From: Thermanaeromonas toyohensis ToBE
GTDB taxonomy: Bacteria > Bacillota > DSM-521 > Neomoorellales > Neomoorellaceae
Direction of reading: 5' to 3'
Assembly (NCBI RefSeq): GCF_900176005.1
Contig: NZ_LT838272.1
Coordinates: forward strand, 1,135,587 to 1,199,586
DNA length: 64,000 nt
Below the pieces are notes generated by a model that searched no databases, was not told the DNA's origin, and was given only the letters and a program-made list of their open reading frames with translations. Shown here one piece after another: positions 43,910 to 52,305 of this stretch; within the stretch, counting starts at the first letter, position 1, and the number at the start of each line of letters is the position of its first letter. The translations under genes were made by a program, and so were the position numbers.

Positions 43910-44581
43910 TTGGGTCCTTTAGCCCTGGCTATGGCCGAATTGGATGAAAAGAGGGCCCTAGAACTGGTAAAGCTAGCGCTGCGTGAAGAGAAGTCACCTT
44001 TAGAGATCGTAGAAGAATGCCGGCAGGGGCTTAAAGTAGTAGGTGAACGTTATTCCTGCGGGGAATATTTTCTAAGTGATTTGATCATGTCGGCGGAAAT
44101 ATTTCAAGAAGTGTTACGGGCCTTAGAACCTTATTTACCCGTCTCGTCCACCCCACAAGAACAACCCAATAAGGCAGACATCGTTTTTGGAACGGTGGAA
44201 GGGGACATTCATGACATTGGAAAGAATATAACTATTTCCCTTCTGCGCTGTGAAGGTTTTCGAGTTTATGACGCAGGTGTAGATATCCCACCCGATGTCT
44301 TTTTAACTCTCCTCCGGGAAACAGGCGCTCAGGTTTTGGCGTTATCTGCTCTGCTGACTTCTTCCTTTGAAGCTATGCGCCGGACCGTCCAATTGGTCCG
44401 CATGATGGCTCCGAAGCCCCCGGTGAAAATAATAATAGGAGGATTGGTAAATGAACGTGTCTGCCAGTACGTGGGGGCCGATGCTTGGGTGCGAGAGGCA
44501 GGAGAAGGGGTGGCTATCTGCCGGCGCTGGTTAGGGATGAGAGTTGTTAGGGGGCGGGCTGAGAAGATTATGGGACTATAA
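43910..44581 (+). CDS. Methyltransferase corrinoid protein, first copy
   Basis: B12-binding methyl carrier of the MtvC/MtaC/MtbC type. Residues 15-85 form the helical cap (ALELVKLALREEKSPLEIVE), and residues 95-215 the Rossmann B12 domain with DIHDIGKN, whose His is the lower cobalt ligand, SALLTSSF and GGLVNERV. TTG 43910 has AGGAGAAGG 9 nt upstream and lines up with the start of the second copy; an ATG at 43877 lacks a ribosome site. It reads through from gntR. Confidence 0.88.
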   Translation: MGPLALAMAELDEKRALELVKLALREEKSPLEIVEECRQGLKVVGERYSCGEYFLSDLIMSAEIFQEVLRALEPYLPVSSTPQEQPNKADIVFGTVEGDIHDIGKNITISLLRCEGFRVYDAGVDIPPDVFLTLLRETGAQVLALSALLTSSFEAMRRTVQLVRMMAPKPPVKIIIGGLVNERVCQYVGADAWVREAGEGVAICRRWLGMRVVRGRAEKIMGL

Positions 44582-44640
44582 AAAATCTTCCGTGGCTTCT
44601 TACCTAGAACCAGTAGAAGGCAAAAAATTTTTATCTTTGA

Positions 44641-44681
44641 AGAAGGAATTATCAAACAGAAGTAGAATATATGTATAGACA
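44641..44681 (+). repeat. 41-nt promoter/operator repeat, copy 2 (before second corrinoid gene)
   Basis: AGGAATT (44644-44650), 11 nt, GTAGAAT (44662-44668), then TGTATAGACA (44672-44681). It has 36 of 41 identical bases to copy 1, with all promoter and most operator positions kept. Confidence 0.75.
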
Positions 44682-44729
44682 AATAGACTAGAACTGTTAT
44701 CTTCACTAATCTACAAAGGGGTGTATGGG

Positions 44730-45362
44730 ATGACTTTGTTGGGACAATTGCTGGCTGATCTACAAGAGGAAAAGGTATTAAATGAAGTAAGGGCTCAGTT
44801 GGCAGCAGGGAAAGATCCTTTACAGATTATTGAAGAATGCCGCCAAGGTATGCAGCTAGTAGGGGAACGGTTTGAACAGAAGGAATATTTTGTGTCAGAT
44901 CTGGTGATGTCAGCCGCTATTTTTAGCCAAGTGACAGAATTGATCGCTCCTCACCTAAAAGGAGAAGCAGGTGGCCCAAAAGGTAAGGTAGTGATCGGCA
45001 CTGCTAAGGGAGATATCCACGATATAGGCAAAAATATTGTAATTGCTATGCTTCAGTGCCATGGGTATGAGGTCATCGATTTGGGGGTGGACGTAGAGCC
45101 GCAAAAGTTTGTAGACGCGGTTCGAGAAAGCGGGGCGGGTATTGTAGGTATTTCCTGTTTGTTGACAGTAGCTTTCCCTGCCCTTAAGGAGACGGTGGAT
45201 GCTTTTGTGGAGGCTGGTATACGTGATCGGGTGAAGATCATGATTGGCGGTGCGCCTGTAAACGAGAAGGTTAAGGAGTATGCTGGTGCTGATGCGGTGG
45301 GAAGAGATGCTATGGCAGCAGTGAATTTAGCTAGGGAATTTTTAAAAGTATTTTCAAAATAG
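44730..45362 (+). CDS. Methyltransferase corrinoid protein, second copy
   Basis: A paralogue of the upstream gene. The 210-aa product has the helical cap (VLNEVRAQLAAGKDPLQIIE, CRQGMQLVGERFEQKEYF) and B12 motifs DIHDIGKN, SCLLTVAF and GGAPVNEKV. I use ATG 44730, with AAAGGGG about 9 nt upstream. It has its own promoter/operator repeat, so the two corrinoid proteins may be made under the same signal in different amounts. Confidence 0.93.
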   Translation: MTLLGQLLADLQEEKVLNEVRAQLAAGKDPLQIIEECRQGMQLVGERFEQKEYFVSDLVMSAAIFSQVTELIAPHLKGEAGGPKGKVVIGTAKGDIHDIGKNIVIAMLQCHGYEVIDLGVDVEPQKFVDAVRESGAGIVGISCLLTVAFPALKETVDAFVEAGIRDRVKIMIGGAPVNEKVKEYAGADAVGRDAMAAVNLAREFLKVFSK

Positions 45363-45642
45363 GTGCGTTTAAATGTAAACTAGAGCATGTTTTACAGCAG
45401 TAGCTGGTGTAACCCTTTATGCAAGGGCCTGCTTTCCTTTATATATTGGAAGCAAGGTTAGCTTCTTTAAAGCTGTTGCCTCAGGTTTGTAGGTTGGGTG
45501 GGAGTCTCTGGGTTTTTATGGAGTGGTGTATGTTATTGTTCACACAGGCTACTAAGTTTAGTGTTTCGGGAAACAAATGATGGGGGAACACGAAGGAGAG
45601 ATCATTTTTGTGAAAAAATAAAGCTATAAGGGGGCGATACAA
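45363..45642 (+). other. 280-nt gap with no recognised gene
   Basis: Between the second corrinoid gene and the 45-aa gene I see an imperfect inverted repeat TGTAAAC...GTTTTACA near 45374 and an AT-rich end, but no terminator, no sigma-H pattern and no coding region. Confidence 0.5.
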
Positions 45643-45780
45643 ATGGGTAACAATAGTAACCAATGGGGGGCCATGGCCCAAGTGTTTTTCGGCAAGGAGA
45701 CACATGATTACGAAAGCTTTGAGAAATTAATGGAAGCCATTATCAACAAATTGAGGGAAAAAGCAGGATGCGATGATTAG
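45643..45780 (+). CDS. Small protein, 45 aa, unknown
   Basis: ATG with AAGGGGGCG 6 nt upstream opens a frame MGNNSNQWGAMAQVFFGKET, then DYESFEKLMEAIINKLREKA and a C-terminal CDD. The second half is an amphipathic helix. I do not recognise it. It sits between the corrinoid protein and the UroD-type methyltransferase, so it may be an accessory subunit of the system. No membrane segment. Confidence 0.55.
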   Translation: MGNNSNQWGAMAQVFFGKETHDYESFEKLMEAIINKLREKAGCDD

Positions 45781-45862
45781 TAGACATTTAAGTGTCAATG
45801 GTACCTACGTATTTGGAGGTAGTGTTAATTTGTAAAACAATTTTGGGGGGAGATGGATTAAA

Positions 45863-46963
45863 ATGATGACTAGCAAGGAACGTGTAAGAGCAGCTATTAA
45901 TTTACAGAAACCTGATAGGGTTCCAGTTGCACCTCTTCTGGAATGGTATATTCCATTTCAGGCAGGTATTACAACTAAGGAGTTCATTTTTGACTTTGAT
46001 AAGGCATGTAATGCGATCATACAAGTTTGGGAAAAGCATGGAAAAGATATAGATTACATTGTAACTTTCCCCTATAAGTTCCTACATTACTTACCTTTCC
46101 CAACATCTCATTCTGTTTTGTTTTTTAATTGGATTATACCAGATGGGAATGAGTTACCACAGTTTAGGGAATACCCGCCAATCATGAAGTTTGAGGACTA
46201 TGATCGCGTTATGGAAAAGGGGTGGGTAGAACTCTTACGTGACGTATCAGTGCAGCATGTGCTGGAGCCCTTACAAGAAATTAAGAAGCTTCGCGAAATC
46301 AACCTTGAATGGCAAGAAGTGAGGAAAGTACAACCGCTGGCTGCGTGTTATGTTATGCCACCGGCGGAGTTACTTTCTTTTGCCCGGGGCTTTCAGGAAT
46401 TTACCATTGACCTGTATCGTCACAAGAAAAAGATTCTTGAATTCGGCGAGTTTATGATTCGCGGAACTATTGATTGGGCTGTCTGCGCCTGTGAGGCCGT
46501 AGGTGTTGATATTGCTTTCATTTACGGTGGTCGTATATCCGCATCATTTCTTTCCCCTCGGCTGTTCGAAGAGGTTTGTTGGCCCCACTTAAAACAATTA
46601 GTGGATGGGCTTGCGGAAAAGAATATTATATCCCTTTTACATTTCGATGGCGATTGGGAACCTATGTATCCTTACTTGAAGGAACTCCCTCAGGGAAAAT
46701 GTATTTTGGAATTGGAGAAGTCGGATATTTATAAGGCAAAAGAAATGTTAGGCGATCGTATGTGTATAATGGGGAACGTAGATTCTACTATCCTTCGTTA
46801 TGGGACACCAGAGGATGTAAAAAGGGAATGTAAAAAGCTTATTGAGATATGTGGGGAAGGCGGCGGATTTATTTTGAGTTCCGGTTGTGAAGTTCCGTTG
46901 GATACTCCATTTGAAAACGTACAGGCTATGATTGAGGCTGCAAAAGAATATGGTGTGTACTAA
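45863..46963 (+). CDS. UroD-family corrinoid methyltransferase (MtvB/MtaA-like)
   Basis: The 366-aa protein belongs to the uroporphyrinogen decarboxylase superfamily, whose members move methyl groups from a substrate to a corrinoid protein or from it to a thiol. It begins MTSKERVRAAINLQKPDRVP and has VGVDIAFIYGGRISASFLSP and ILSSGCEVPLDTPFENVQAM. At the place of the MtaA zinc motif HxC it reads LLHFDGDW, that is His-x-Asp, with a later Cys in SSGCEV. With an MtrH-type gene and corrinoid proteins beside it, the three-component vanillate O-demethylase MtvABC of Moorella is the best known parallel. The gene is clearly more AT-rich than its neighbours. Confidence 0.85.
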   Translation: MMTSKERVRAAINLQKPDRVPVAPLLEWYIPFQAGITTKEFIFDFDKACNAIIQVWEKHGKDIDYIVTFPYKFLHYLPFPTSHSVLFFNWIIPDGNELPQFREYPPIMKFEDYDRVMEKGWVELLRDVSVQHVLEPLQEIKKLREINLEWQEVRKVQPLAACYVMPPAELLSFARGFQEFTIDLYRHKKKILEFGEFMIRGTIDWAVCACEAVGVDIAFIYGGRISASFLSPRLFEEVCWPHLKQLVDGLAEKNIISLLHFDGDWEPMYPYLKELPQGKCILELEKSDIYKAKEMLGDRMCIMGNVDSTILRYGTPEDVKRECKKLIEICGEGGGFILSSGCEVPLDTPFENVQAMIEAAKEYGVY

Positions 46964-47136
46964 CCTAGGTTTATTTGCTAGTCCTCCGGTGTTGGCTATG
47001 GTCGTAATTTAATTCTGGCCTGGGTCCAACGCTCTGAGATACTTGTTGGCATTTCTGGTTATAGTACCGTTTCAAAATTCTATTAAGATGCAACTCTGTA
47101 CTGAAACCTACTACATTTATTAGGGAGGCTACAGCT

Positions 47137-48051
47137 TTGCTTTCCTTCACAGTTCAACAAAAAGTTTTCACCTGGGGTGAAACCTGTGTTGGCGGGCAGC
47201 CGGGCGAGCGCCCGCCAGTGCTTATCGGGAGCATCTTTTTCAGCGGGCATCGCATCGTGAGCGATCCAGTGAAGGGTATTTTTGATAGGGTACGGGCCAA
47301 GGAGTTGCTTGACGCTGAGGCCGAGCTAGCCGAGACCTACGGTCTAAAGCGTATGATCGATGTTATTGGAGATACGGAGGAGGCCCTTACAAAGTATATC
47401 GAATTTGTAGCTACCCACACTGAAGACCCCATTCTTGTAGATTCTTCTTCCACTGATGTGCGGTTGAGGGTATGCCGGCGCTTCAAAAATACCGAGGTTT
47501 GGCCGCGGTTGATTTACAATTCCATCGACGAGCACCATACCGAGGCCGAATGGGAGGAGTTGACCTCCCTGCGATTAGAGGCGGCGGTGATCCTGGCCTT
47601 TTCCCCCCGGGCCCTACGGCCAGCAGCTCGTCTGCGCTTGCTATGCGGGGAGGACGGCCAGAGTGGATTACTGGGCCGCGCCCGGGCCGCGGGCATTGAT
47701 AAGCTGTTAGTGGATGTGGGCTGCTTGGATGTACCGGGCACTTCATGGAGTGCTATAATGATCAAGGAAATTAAAGAAAAACTGGGTTATCCGGTCGGCT
47801 GCGCGCCTTCCAACGCTTTCCATACCTGGCAGAAATCGCGCCTTCAAGAGGAAAAGGCGATGGCAGCGGCGGGGGCAGCAGTTTACACGTTACCTCTGGT
47901 CTATGGTGCTGATTTCATCTTTTATGGGCCCGTCCGCCATGCGCCTTGGGTTTACCCCGCCTGCGCCACGGCCAGTGCTATAATAGCGTATGGTGCCCGG
48001 TTAAATGGCTTAAGGCCGGTAAAAGCTCATCCTTTATATAAAATCTTTTGA
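47137..48051 (+). CDS. MtrH-family methyltetrahydrofolate:corrinoid methyltransferase (MtvA-like)
   Basis: Expected to move the methyl group from the corrinoid protein to tetrahydrofolate, feeding the acetyl-CoA pathway. The 304-aa product has KVFTWGETCVGGQPGERPPV, LIGSIFFSGHRIVSDPVKG, PILVDSSSTDVRLRVCRRF, LLVDVGCLDVPGTSWSAI and GCAPSNAFHTW, all MtrH-type. The start is TTG behind GGGAGG. It is strikingly GC-rich around 47560-47710, unlike the gene before it. Confidence 0.9.
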   Translation: MLSFTVQQKVFTWGETCVGGQPGERPPVLIGSIFFSGHRIVSDPVKGIFDRVRAKELLDAEAELAETYGLKRMIDVIGDTEEALTKYIEFVATHTEDPILVDSSSTDVRLRVCRRFKNTEVWPRLIYNSIDEHHTEAEWEELTSLRLEAAVILAFSPRALRPAARLRLLCGEDGQSGLLGRARAAGIDKLLVDVGCLDVPGTSWSAIMIKEIKEKLGYPVGCAPSNAFHTWQKSRLQEEKAMAAAGAAVYTLPLVYGADFIFYGPVRHAPWVYPACATASAIIAYGARLNGLRPVKAHPLYKIF

Positions 48052-48078
48052 ACCGGTGGGGTATGAGGCGATTAAAAC

Positions 48079-48759
48079 ATGGGGCGATATATGGTCATTG
48101 CCTGTAAAGTTTTAGAAGAAGAACTTTTATCTCTGGGTCTAGATGGGTACGAATGGTATTTTTTGGATCAAGGGTTGCACCGTTCACCAGACCAGCTGCG
48201 GCTGGCTTTACAGGAGGCCATTGATAGCATTCGTAACAGTGAAAGAATATTACTGGGGTATGGTTTTTGCGGCGGAGCCTTGGAAGGACTGCGGGCGCGA
48301 ACCGTACCCCTTACTATTCCAAGACTAGATGATTGCATTCCGCTTCTTCTGGGTTCAGTGGAGGCTAGGAAGGCGTGGGGGTCTGAGACATACTTTTTAT
48401 CGGCTGGCTGGTTAGCTGGGGAAGAGAGCCTGGTGCGGGAGTATGCGCGTTGTGTTTCCCGTTATGGTGAAGAACGAGGGAGCCTTCTAATACGTCAACT
48501 TTTCTGTCATTACCGCCGGGTAGTATTTATAAAGACAGGGCGGCAAGGAGAGGACTTAGAGGGAGAAAAGGTGCGTGAAGTAGCGGAAAAGATTGGACTA
48601 AGATTCGAGGTAACCGATGGGCATAAAGGCTATTTACAGAAGCTGTTACAGGGTCCCTGGGATAATCTATTCCTGCACGTGCCTCCCGGGGAGGTAGTTA
48701 CACTAGGAAAGTATTACGGTCACAGTCATTCCAAAGAGCGGATGAACTTGAACTCTTGA
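48079..48759 (+). CDS. DUF1638 family protein
   Basis: The 226-aa product fits DUF1638: MVIACKVLEEELLSLGLDGY, LHRSPDQLRLALQEAI, LLGYGFCGGALEGLRARTVP and RLDDCIPLLLGS. Genes of this family are repeatedly found beside corrinoid methyltransferases in acetogens and methanogens. The role is not known. It directly follows the MtrH-type gene. Confidence 0.88.
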   Translation: MGRYMVIACKVLEEELLSLGLDGYEWYFLDQGLHRSPDQLRLALQEAIDSIRNSERILLGYGFCGGALEGLRARTVPLTIPRLDDCIPLLLGSVEARKAWGSETYFLSAGWLAGEESLVREYARCVSRYGEERGSLLIRQLFCHYRRVVFIKTGRQGEDLEGEKVREVAEKIGLRFEVTDGHKGYLQKLLQGPWDNLFLHVPPGEVVTLGKYYGHSHSKERMNLNS

Positions 48760-48801
48760 TCCCTGAAATTCTATTTGTTTCTTAATGGTGGGGAACCTAG
48801 G

Positions 48802-49395
48802 ATGGAGTTAGCTGAACTTTTGAGGCTTAATGAACTTTGGGGGCCGGTATATCCTTATCTGGCCAGGCATGTGCAAGAAGTTCTGCCACCTGAGGCTAAG
48901 GAAATCCTGGAACTAGGACCCTTTTCTGGCGGGATAACCTGGGCTTTAGCGGAAGTTTTGCCTTATGCGTTTTTTACCATAGGTGAGGAAAGGCAGGAAG
49001 TAAGGGATTGGCTAAAAGAAGAAGGTCGAAAGCGGAGGCTTTTAAATCGCCTCCATTTGGTAAATACACCTCTTAAGCCTTTGGCTTTTCCTGATGAGAG
49101 GTTTGAAGGTGTAATTTTCCGCGGAGCCTTTTTCTTTCTGGATGTGGATGTTCTTAAGGAAATATATCGGGTCCTTAAGAGGGGAGGGAAGGGTTTCGTG
49201 GGTGGAGGATTTGGTAAGTTTACCCCTCCTGCCGTTATTAAAAGCATTGCCGAAGAATCCCGCCAGCTTAATTACCGGCTGGGGAAAAGATGGTTGGCGG
49301 TAGAAGAAGTAAAAAATATAGTACTAGCTGCTGGATTATCACACAGCTGCCAAATATGTACTGAAGGCGGCTTGTGGGTGATTGTGGAAAAGTAA
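48802..49395 (+). CDS. SAM-dependent methyltransferase, class I
   Basis: A 197-aa protein with a class I SAM fold: EILELGPFSGGITWALAEVL as motif I, PLKPLAFPDERFEGVIFRGA and then KEIYRVLKRGGKGFVGGGFG. I use ATG 48802 with GGTGGGG upstream; an earlier TTG at 48775 has no site. It follows DUF1638, and homologues beside methyltransferase clusters suggest a role in the system, but the substrate is unknown. Confidence 0.82.
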   Translation: MELAELLRLNELWGPVYPYLARHVQEVLPPEAKEILELGPFSGGITWALAEVLPYAFFTIGEERQEVRDWLKEEGRKRRLLNRLHLVNTPLKPLAFPDERFEGVIFRGAFFFLDVDVLKEIYRVLKRGGKGFVGGGFGKFTPPAVIKSIAEESRQLNYRLGKRWLAVEEVKNIVLAAGLSHSCQICTEGGLWVIVEK

Positions 49396-49489
49396 AGGTG
49401 CTCCCGTACATGGCAAGGGGAATGGCATAGGCTAGCAGAGAGTTTTATAGGTGGCTTATTACTTTTTTTAGGATATAATTAGGTTTGAG

Positions 49490-50134
49490 GTGGTGGAGGG
49501 GGTGGATAAAGATCTTACAGAAACAATTAAAAAACGTTATAACCGCACAGCTTTCTTTTATGACTGGATGGATCGGGTGATTTCTCCCCATTGGCGAAAG
49601 CTTGTCTGGCAGGAGGCTTATGGCCGGGTGCTGGAGGTGGGAGTGGGTACAGGGGCTAATTTCCCTTTTTATCCTCCTTATTGCCAGGTGACGGCCATAG
49701 ACTTTAGCCCCAAGATGCTGGAACGGGCCCAGCAGAAACTTTATTTAGCGCGGGCCCCGGTGACGCTACTGGAGATGGATGTACAGCAACTTAAATTTCC
49801 CTCTGGTAGTTTTGATACGGTGGTGGCCACTTTTGTTTTTTGCAGTGTCCCTGACCCGGTGCGCGGGTTACAAGAAGTATGCCGGGTCTGCCATCCAGAG
49901 GGGAAAATTGTTTTGTTAGAGCACGTTCGCAGCGAAAATAGGCTTTTAGGATCCCTTATGGATCTGCTAAATCCTCTAATTGTTTACCTTTTCGGCTCTA
50001 ACATTAACCGGCGAACTGTAGAGAATGTAAAGAAAGCAGGAATAAAGATTGAAAGGGTGGAGAATCTCGCTGGGGAGATAGTAAAGTTAATTGTAGGAAG
50101 ACCAAAAAGAGATAACCCCAGGCTAGCAGATTAA
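49490..50134 (+). CDS. SAM-dependent methyltransferase (UbiE/PmtA-like)
   Basis: The 214-aa product has RYNRTAFFYDWMDRVISPHW, VLEVGVGTGANFPFYPP (motif I), DVQQLKFPSGSFDTVVATFV and PEGKIVLLEHVRSENRLL, close to small-molecule or phospholipid methyltransferases. The GTG start is uncertain by four codons. TATAAT at about 49474 suggests a separate promoter. A strong terminator overlaps its 3' end, so it closes the plus-strand block. Confidence 0.85.
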   Translation: MVEGVDKDLTETIKKRYNRTAFFYDWMDRVISPHWRKLVWQEAYGRVLEVGVGTGANFPFYPPYCQVTAIDFSPKMLERAQQKLYLARAPVTLLEMDVQQLKFPSGSFDTVVATFVFCSVPDPVRGLQEVCRVCHPEGKIVLLEHVRSENRLLGSLMDLLNPLIVYLFGSNINRRTVENVKKAGIKIERVENLAGEIVKLIVGRPKRDNPRLAD

Positions 50135-50154
50135 ATCTTTAGCCTGGGGTTTTT
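50115..50154 (+). terminator. Terminator between the methyltransferase block and gatC
   Basis: ACCCCAGGCTA (50115-50125) / TAGCCTGGGGT (50140-50150), perfect 11 bp, then TTTT. It overlaps the stop codon of the SAM methyltransferase and faces the end of the convergent PTS operon. Confidence 0.9.
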
Positions 50155-50169
50155 ATATTGTTTTACTTT

Positions 50170-51423
50170 TTATAGCTTGGATAAAGACATAAGTTTTAAT
50201 ATCACCCAAGTTAACGGATTAGCGCCATCACAGATGGAGGAGATGGCAGTGGCCCCTTCTGGGAATTTGAAAGCAGCGTCTACAGCAGCCTGGGTATGAA
50301 GGGGAGATACATTAGTAGCGATCAACAGGCCTACGGCAATTACTATGGCGCCGATTATAACTGAGCGGAAAACGTTACCGCGACAGATGGGGGCTACCAT
50401 AGCTACCATGAAGGGAATAGTGGCCAGGTCCCCAAAGGGGAGAACACGGTTTCCAGGTACAATTAAAGCTAAAAGAATAGTAATAGGCACCAGTATTATT
50501 CCGGTGGAGATGGCTGCTGGATGTCCTATGGCTATAGCAGAATCAAGACCAATGTAGAATTCTTTACCAGCAAATCTTTTTTGGAATAGCTCGCGAGCTG
50601 CTTCAGAGACAGGGATAAGCCCTTCCATTAAGATTTTTACCATACGCGGCATAAGCAACATGACTGCTGCCATAGCTACACCAAGCTGAAGAACTTTCTT
50701 AGCTTCAAATCCTGCTAGGATACCTAGGATAAGGCCTAGTACCAATCCCATGATTAAAGGTTCACCTAAGATACCATATTTTTGCTGGATCTTCTCTGGA
50801 TTTAGCTCAATTTTGTTTAAACCTGGTATCCGATCAATTAAAGCATTGAGGGGTATAGCAATCGGCACATAGGCAGCGGAAAACCCATGGGGCAAAGAAA
50901 TACCTGGGATTTCGTAAAAATTTTGTATGAGAGTAGCTGTCCAATCCGCAAGTTTTAATACAATAGCAGCGTTTATGGCAGCGGCAACAGCTCCCCAGGC
51001 AAAGCTTCCTGTAGCTGCTGTTACTAAGGCACCGGTGAAGGCGAAATGCCAAAAGTTCCAAATATCAACGTTTATTGTACGCGTAAGTTTAGTTAAAAGC
51101 ATAATAAGATTAACAGCTAATCCAATAGGGATGACCACGGCTCCTATTTTGGAAGCAAAGGCAATGGCCGCTGCTGCTGGCCAACCTACGTCTATTACAT
51201 TAAGGTGGATGCCAAAACGATTAACCATGCCTTGGGCTGCTGGTCCTATGTTATTGACTAGAAGCCCTATTACCAGGTTTATACCTACAAAACCCACACC
51301 AATAGTTAAGCCAGAGCGAAAAGCTCGGCCTGGCCGTTGGCCTAACAGGAGACCTAGGACAAAGATTATAATAGGTAGCATTACAGTGGCACCAAGATCT
51401 AGGATAAATTTAATAATACTCAT
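50170..51423 (-). CDS. gatC: PTS galactitol-type EIIC permease
   Basis: The 417-aa protein has about ten membrane segments, with VMLPIIIFVLGLLLGQRPGR at the start and the family stretches GLTIGVGFVGINLVIGLL and ISSICDGANPLTWVILKLM near the end. It matches EIIC of the galactitol family. With the EIIB and EIIA genes upstream it forms a complete three-gene system. No sugar-phosphate enzyme accompanies it, so the substrate is open. Confidence 0.93.
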   Translation of the reverse strand: MSIIKFILDLGATVMLPIIIFVLGLLLGQRPGRAFRSGLTIGVGFVGINLVIGLLVNNIGPAAQGMVNRFGIHLNVIDVGWPAAAAIAFASKIGAVVIPIGLAVNLIMLLTKLTRTINVDIWNFWHFAFTGALVTAATGSFAWGAVAAAINAAIVLKLADWTATLIQNFYEIPGISLPHGFSAAYVPIAIPLNALIDRIPGLNKIELNPEKIQQKYGILGEPLIMGLVLGLILGILAGFEAKKVLQLGVAMAAVMLLMPRMVKILMEGLIPVSEAARELFQKRFAGKEFYIGLDSAIAIGHPAAISTGIILVPITILLALIVPGNRVLPFGDLATIPFMVAMVAPICRGNVFRSVIIGAIVIAVGLLIATNVSPLHTQAAVDAAFKFPEGATAISSICDGANPLTWVILKLMSLSKL

Positions 51424-51480
51424 CTAGTATAAAACCCTCCTAACTTAAAATTTAATTTAAACTTGTTCACTACAACCCAT

Positions 51481-51765
51481 TTACTTAAGGGCTTGGGCAA
51501 TCTGATCTAATAATGTTTCTTCACCTAAACCAGTAAGAAAGGCAAGGCCCTTTATGACTGGGACAGGCGTACTTACATTAATTGGTGTAGTAGCTACTAT
51601 AAGATCCACCTCTTTAGCATAACTTGGAACTTCTACCACTTTAGCCTGGATGGTATCAACCTCGATGCCCCGTTTTTTTAGCCCTTCTTTTACTTTTTCG
51701 GCCACTACTGTAGAAGTAGCAATACCTGTACCACAAACAATTAATACCCGTTTTTTGCTTACCAA
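51481..51765 (-). CDS. gatB: PTS galactitol-type EIIB
   Basis: A 94-aa phosphocarrier with the active Cys in RVLIVCGTGIATSTVVAEKV and the hydrophobic VPSYAKEVDLIVATT. It passes phosphate from EIIA to the incoming sugar. The gene is between gatA and gatC. Confidence 0.94.
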   Translation of the reverse strand: MVSKKRVLIVCGTGIATSTVVAEKVKEGLKKRGIEVDTIQAKVVEVPSYAKEVDLIVATTPINVSTPVPVIKGLAFLTGLGEETLLDQIAQALK

Positions 51766-51825
51766 TTTTCTGCTTACCTCCTACCTTGTAAAATTTTTAA
51801 TAGGAGTTAAGAAAATTTCTTTCCA

Positions 51826-52305
51826 TTATCCCTTCTCCTCACCCCCTAATCTTAATTTTTGGGTTAATAGGGAATATACTTGTTCAGCATTTTGGGCAGA
51901 AATAAGGTTAGCCAAGCTTTCGCCGTCTTGTAAAAAACTAGTCAATTCTTTAAGAACACTTAAATGACTATGGGGCTGGGTAAGGGCTAGCATAAATATG
52001 GTATGTACTTCCACGGTTTTAGTTGGTTCATCCATGCGAGCAAAAGAAACGGGGGTTTTTAGAATACCAACAGCTATACTATCTTGCAGGACATGCTGGG
52101 TGTCTGCATGGGGAATCGCTACATTGTATTTACCTAGCTCCAGCCCGGTAGGGAACTTCTTCTCCCTCTCAATTACAGCTGCCGGGAAGCTAGGTTTTAC
52201 TACTCCTTTTTCTAAAAGCAAGTTGCCTAGTACATTTAGGGCCTCATAGGCTGAACTGGCTTCCAGGGAGGTAATAATCAGGTCGCGGCTAAATAGACTG
52301 ATCAC
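51826..52305 (-). CDS. gatA: PTS EIIA (fructose/mannitol/galactitol type)
   Basis: The 159-aa product has the phosphorylated His in KYNVAIPHADTQHVL and the family helices AYEALNVLGNLLLEKGVV and SVLKELTSFLQDGESLANLI. Its start overlaps the end of the LevR-type regulator gene by 17 nt, so both come from one transcript. Confidence 0.93.
   Translation of the reverse strand: MISLFSRDLIITSLEASSAYEALNVLGNLLLEKGVVKPSFPAAVIEREKKFPTGLELGKYNVAIPHADTQHVLQDSIAVGILKTPVSFARMDEPTKTVEVHTIFMLALTQPHSHLSVLKELTSFLQDGESLANLISAQNAEQVYSLLTQKLRLGGEEKG

Noticed and set aside
47472-47765. Several overlapping frames of 75-87 aa on both strands within the MtrH-type gene
   Set aside because: They are shadows caused by local high GC; the MtrH-type frame has all family motifs.
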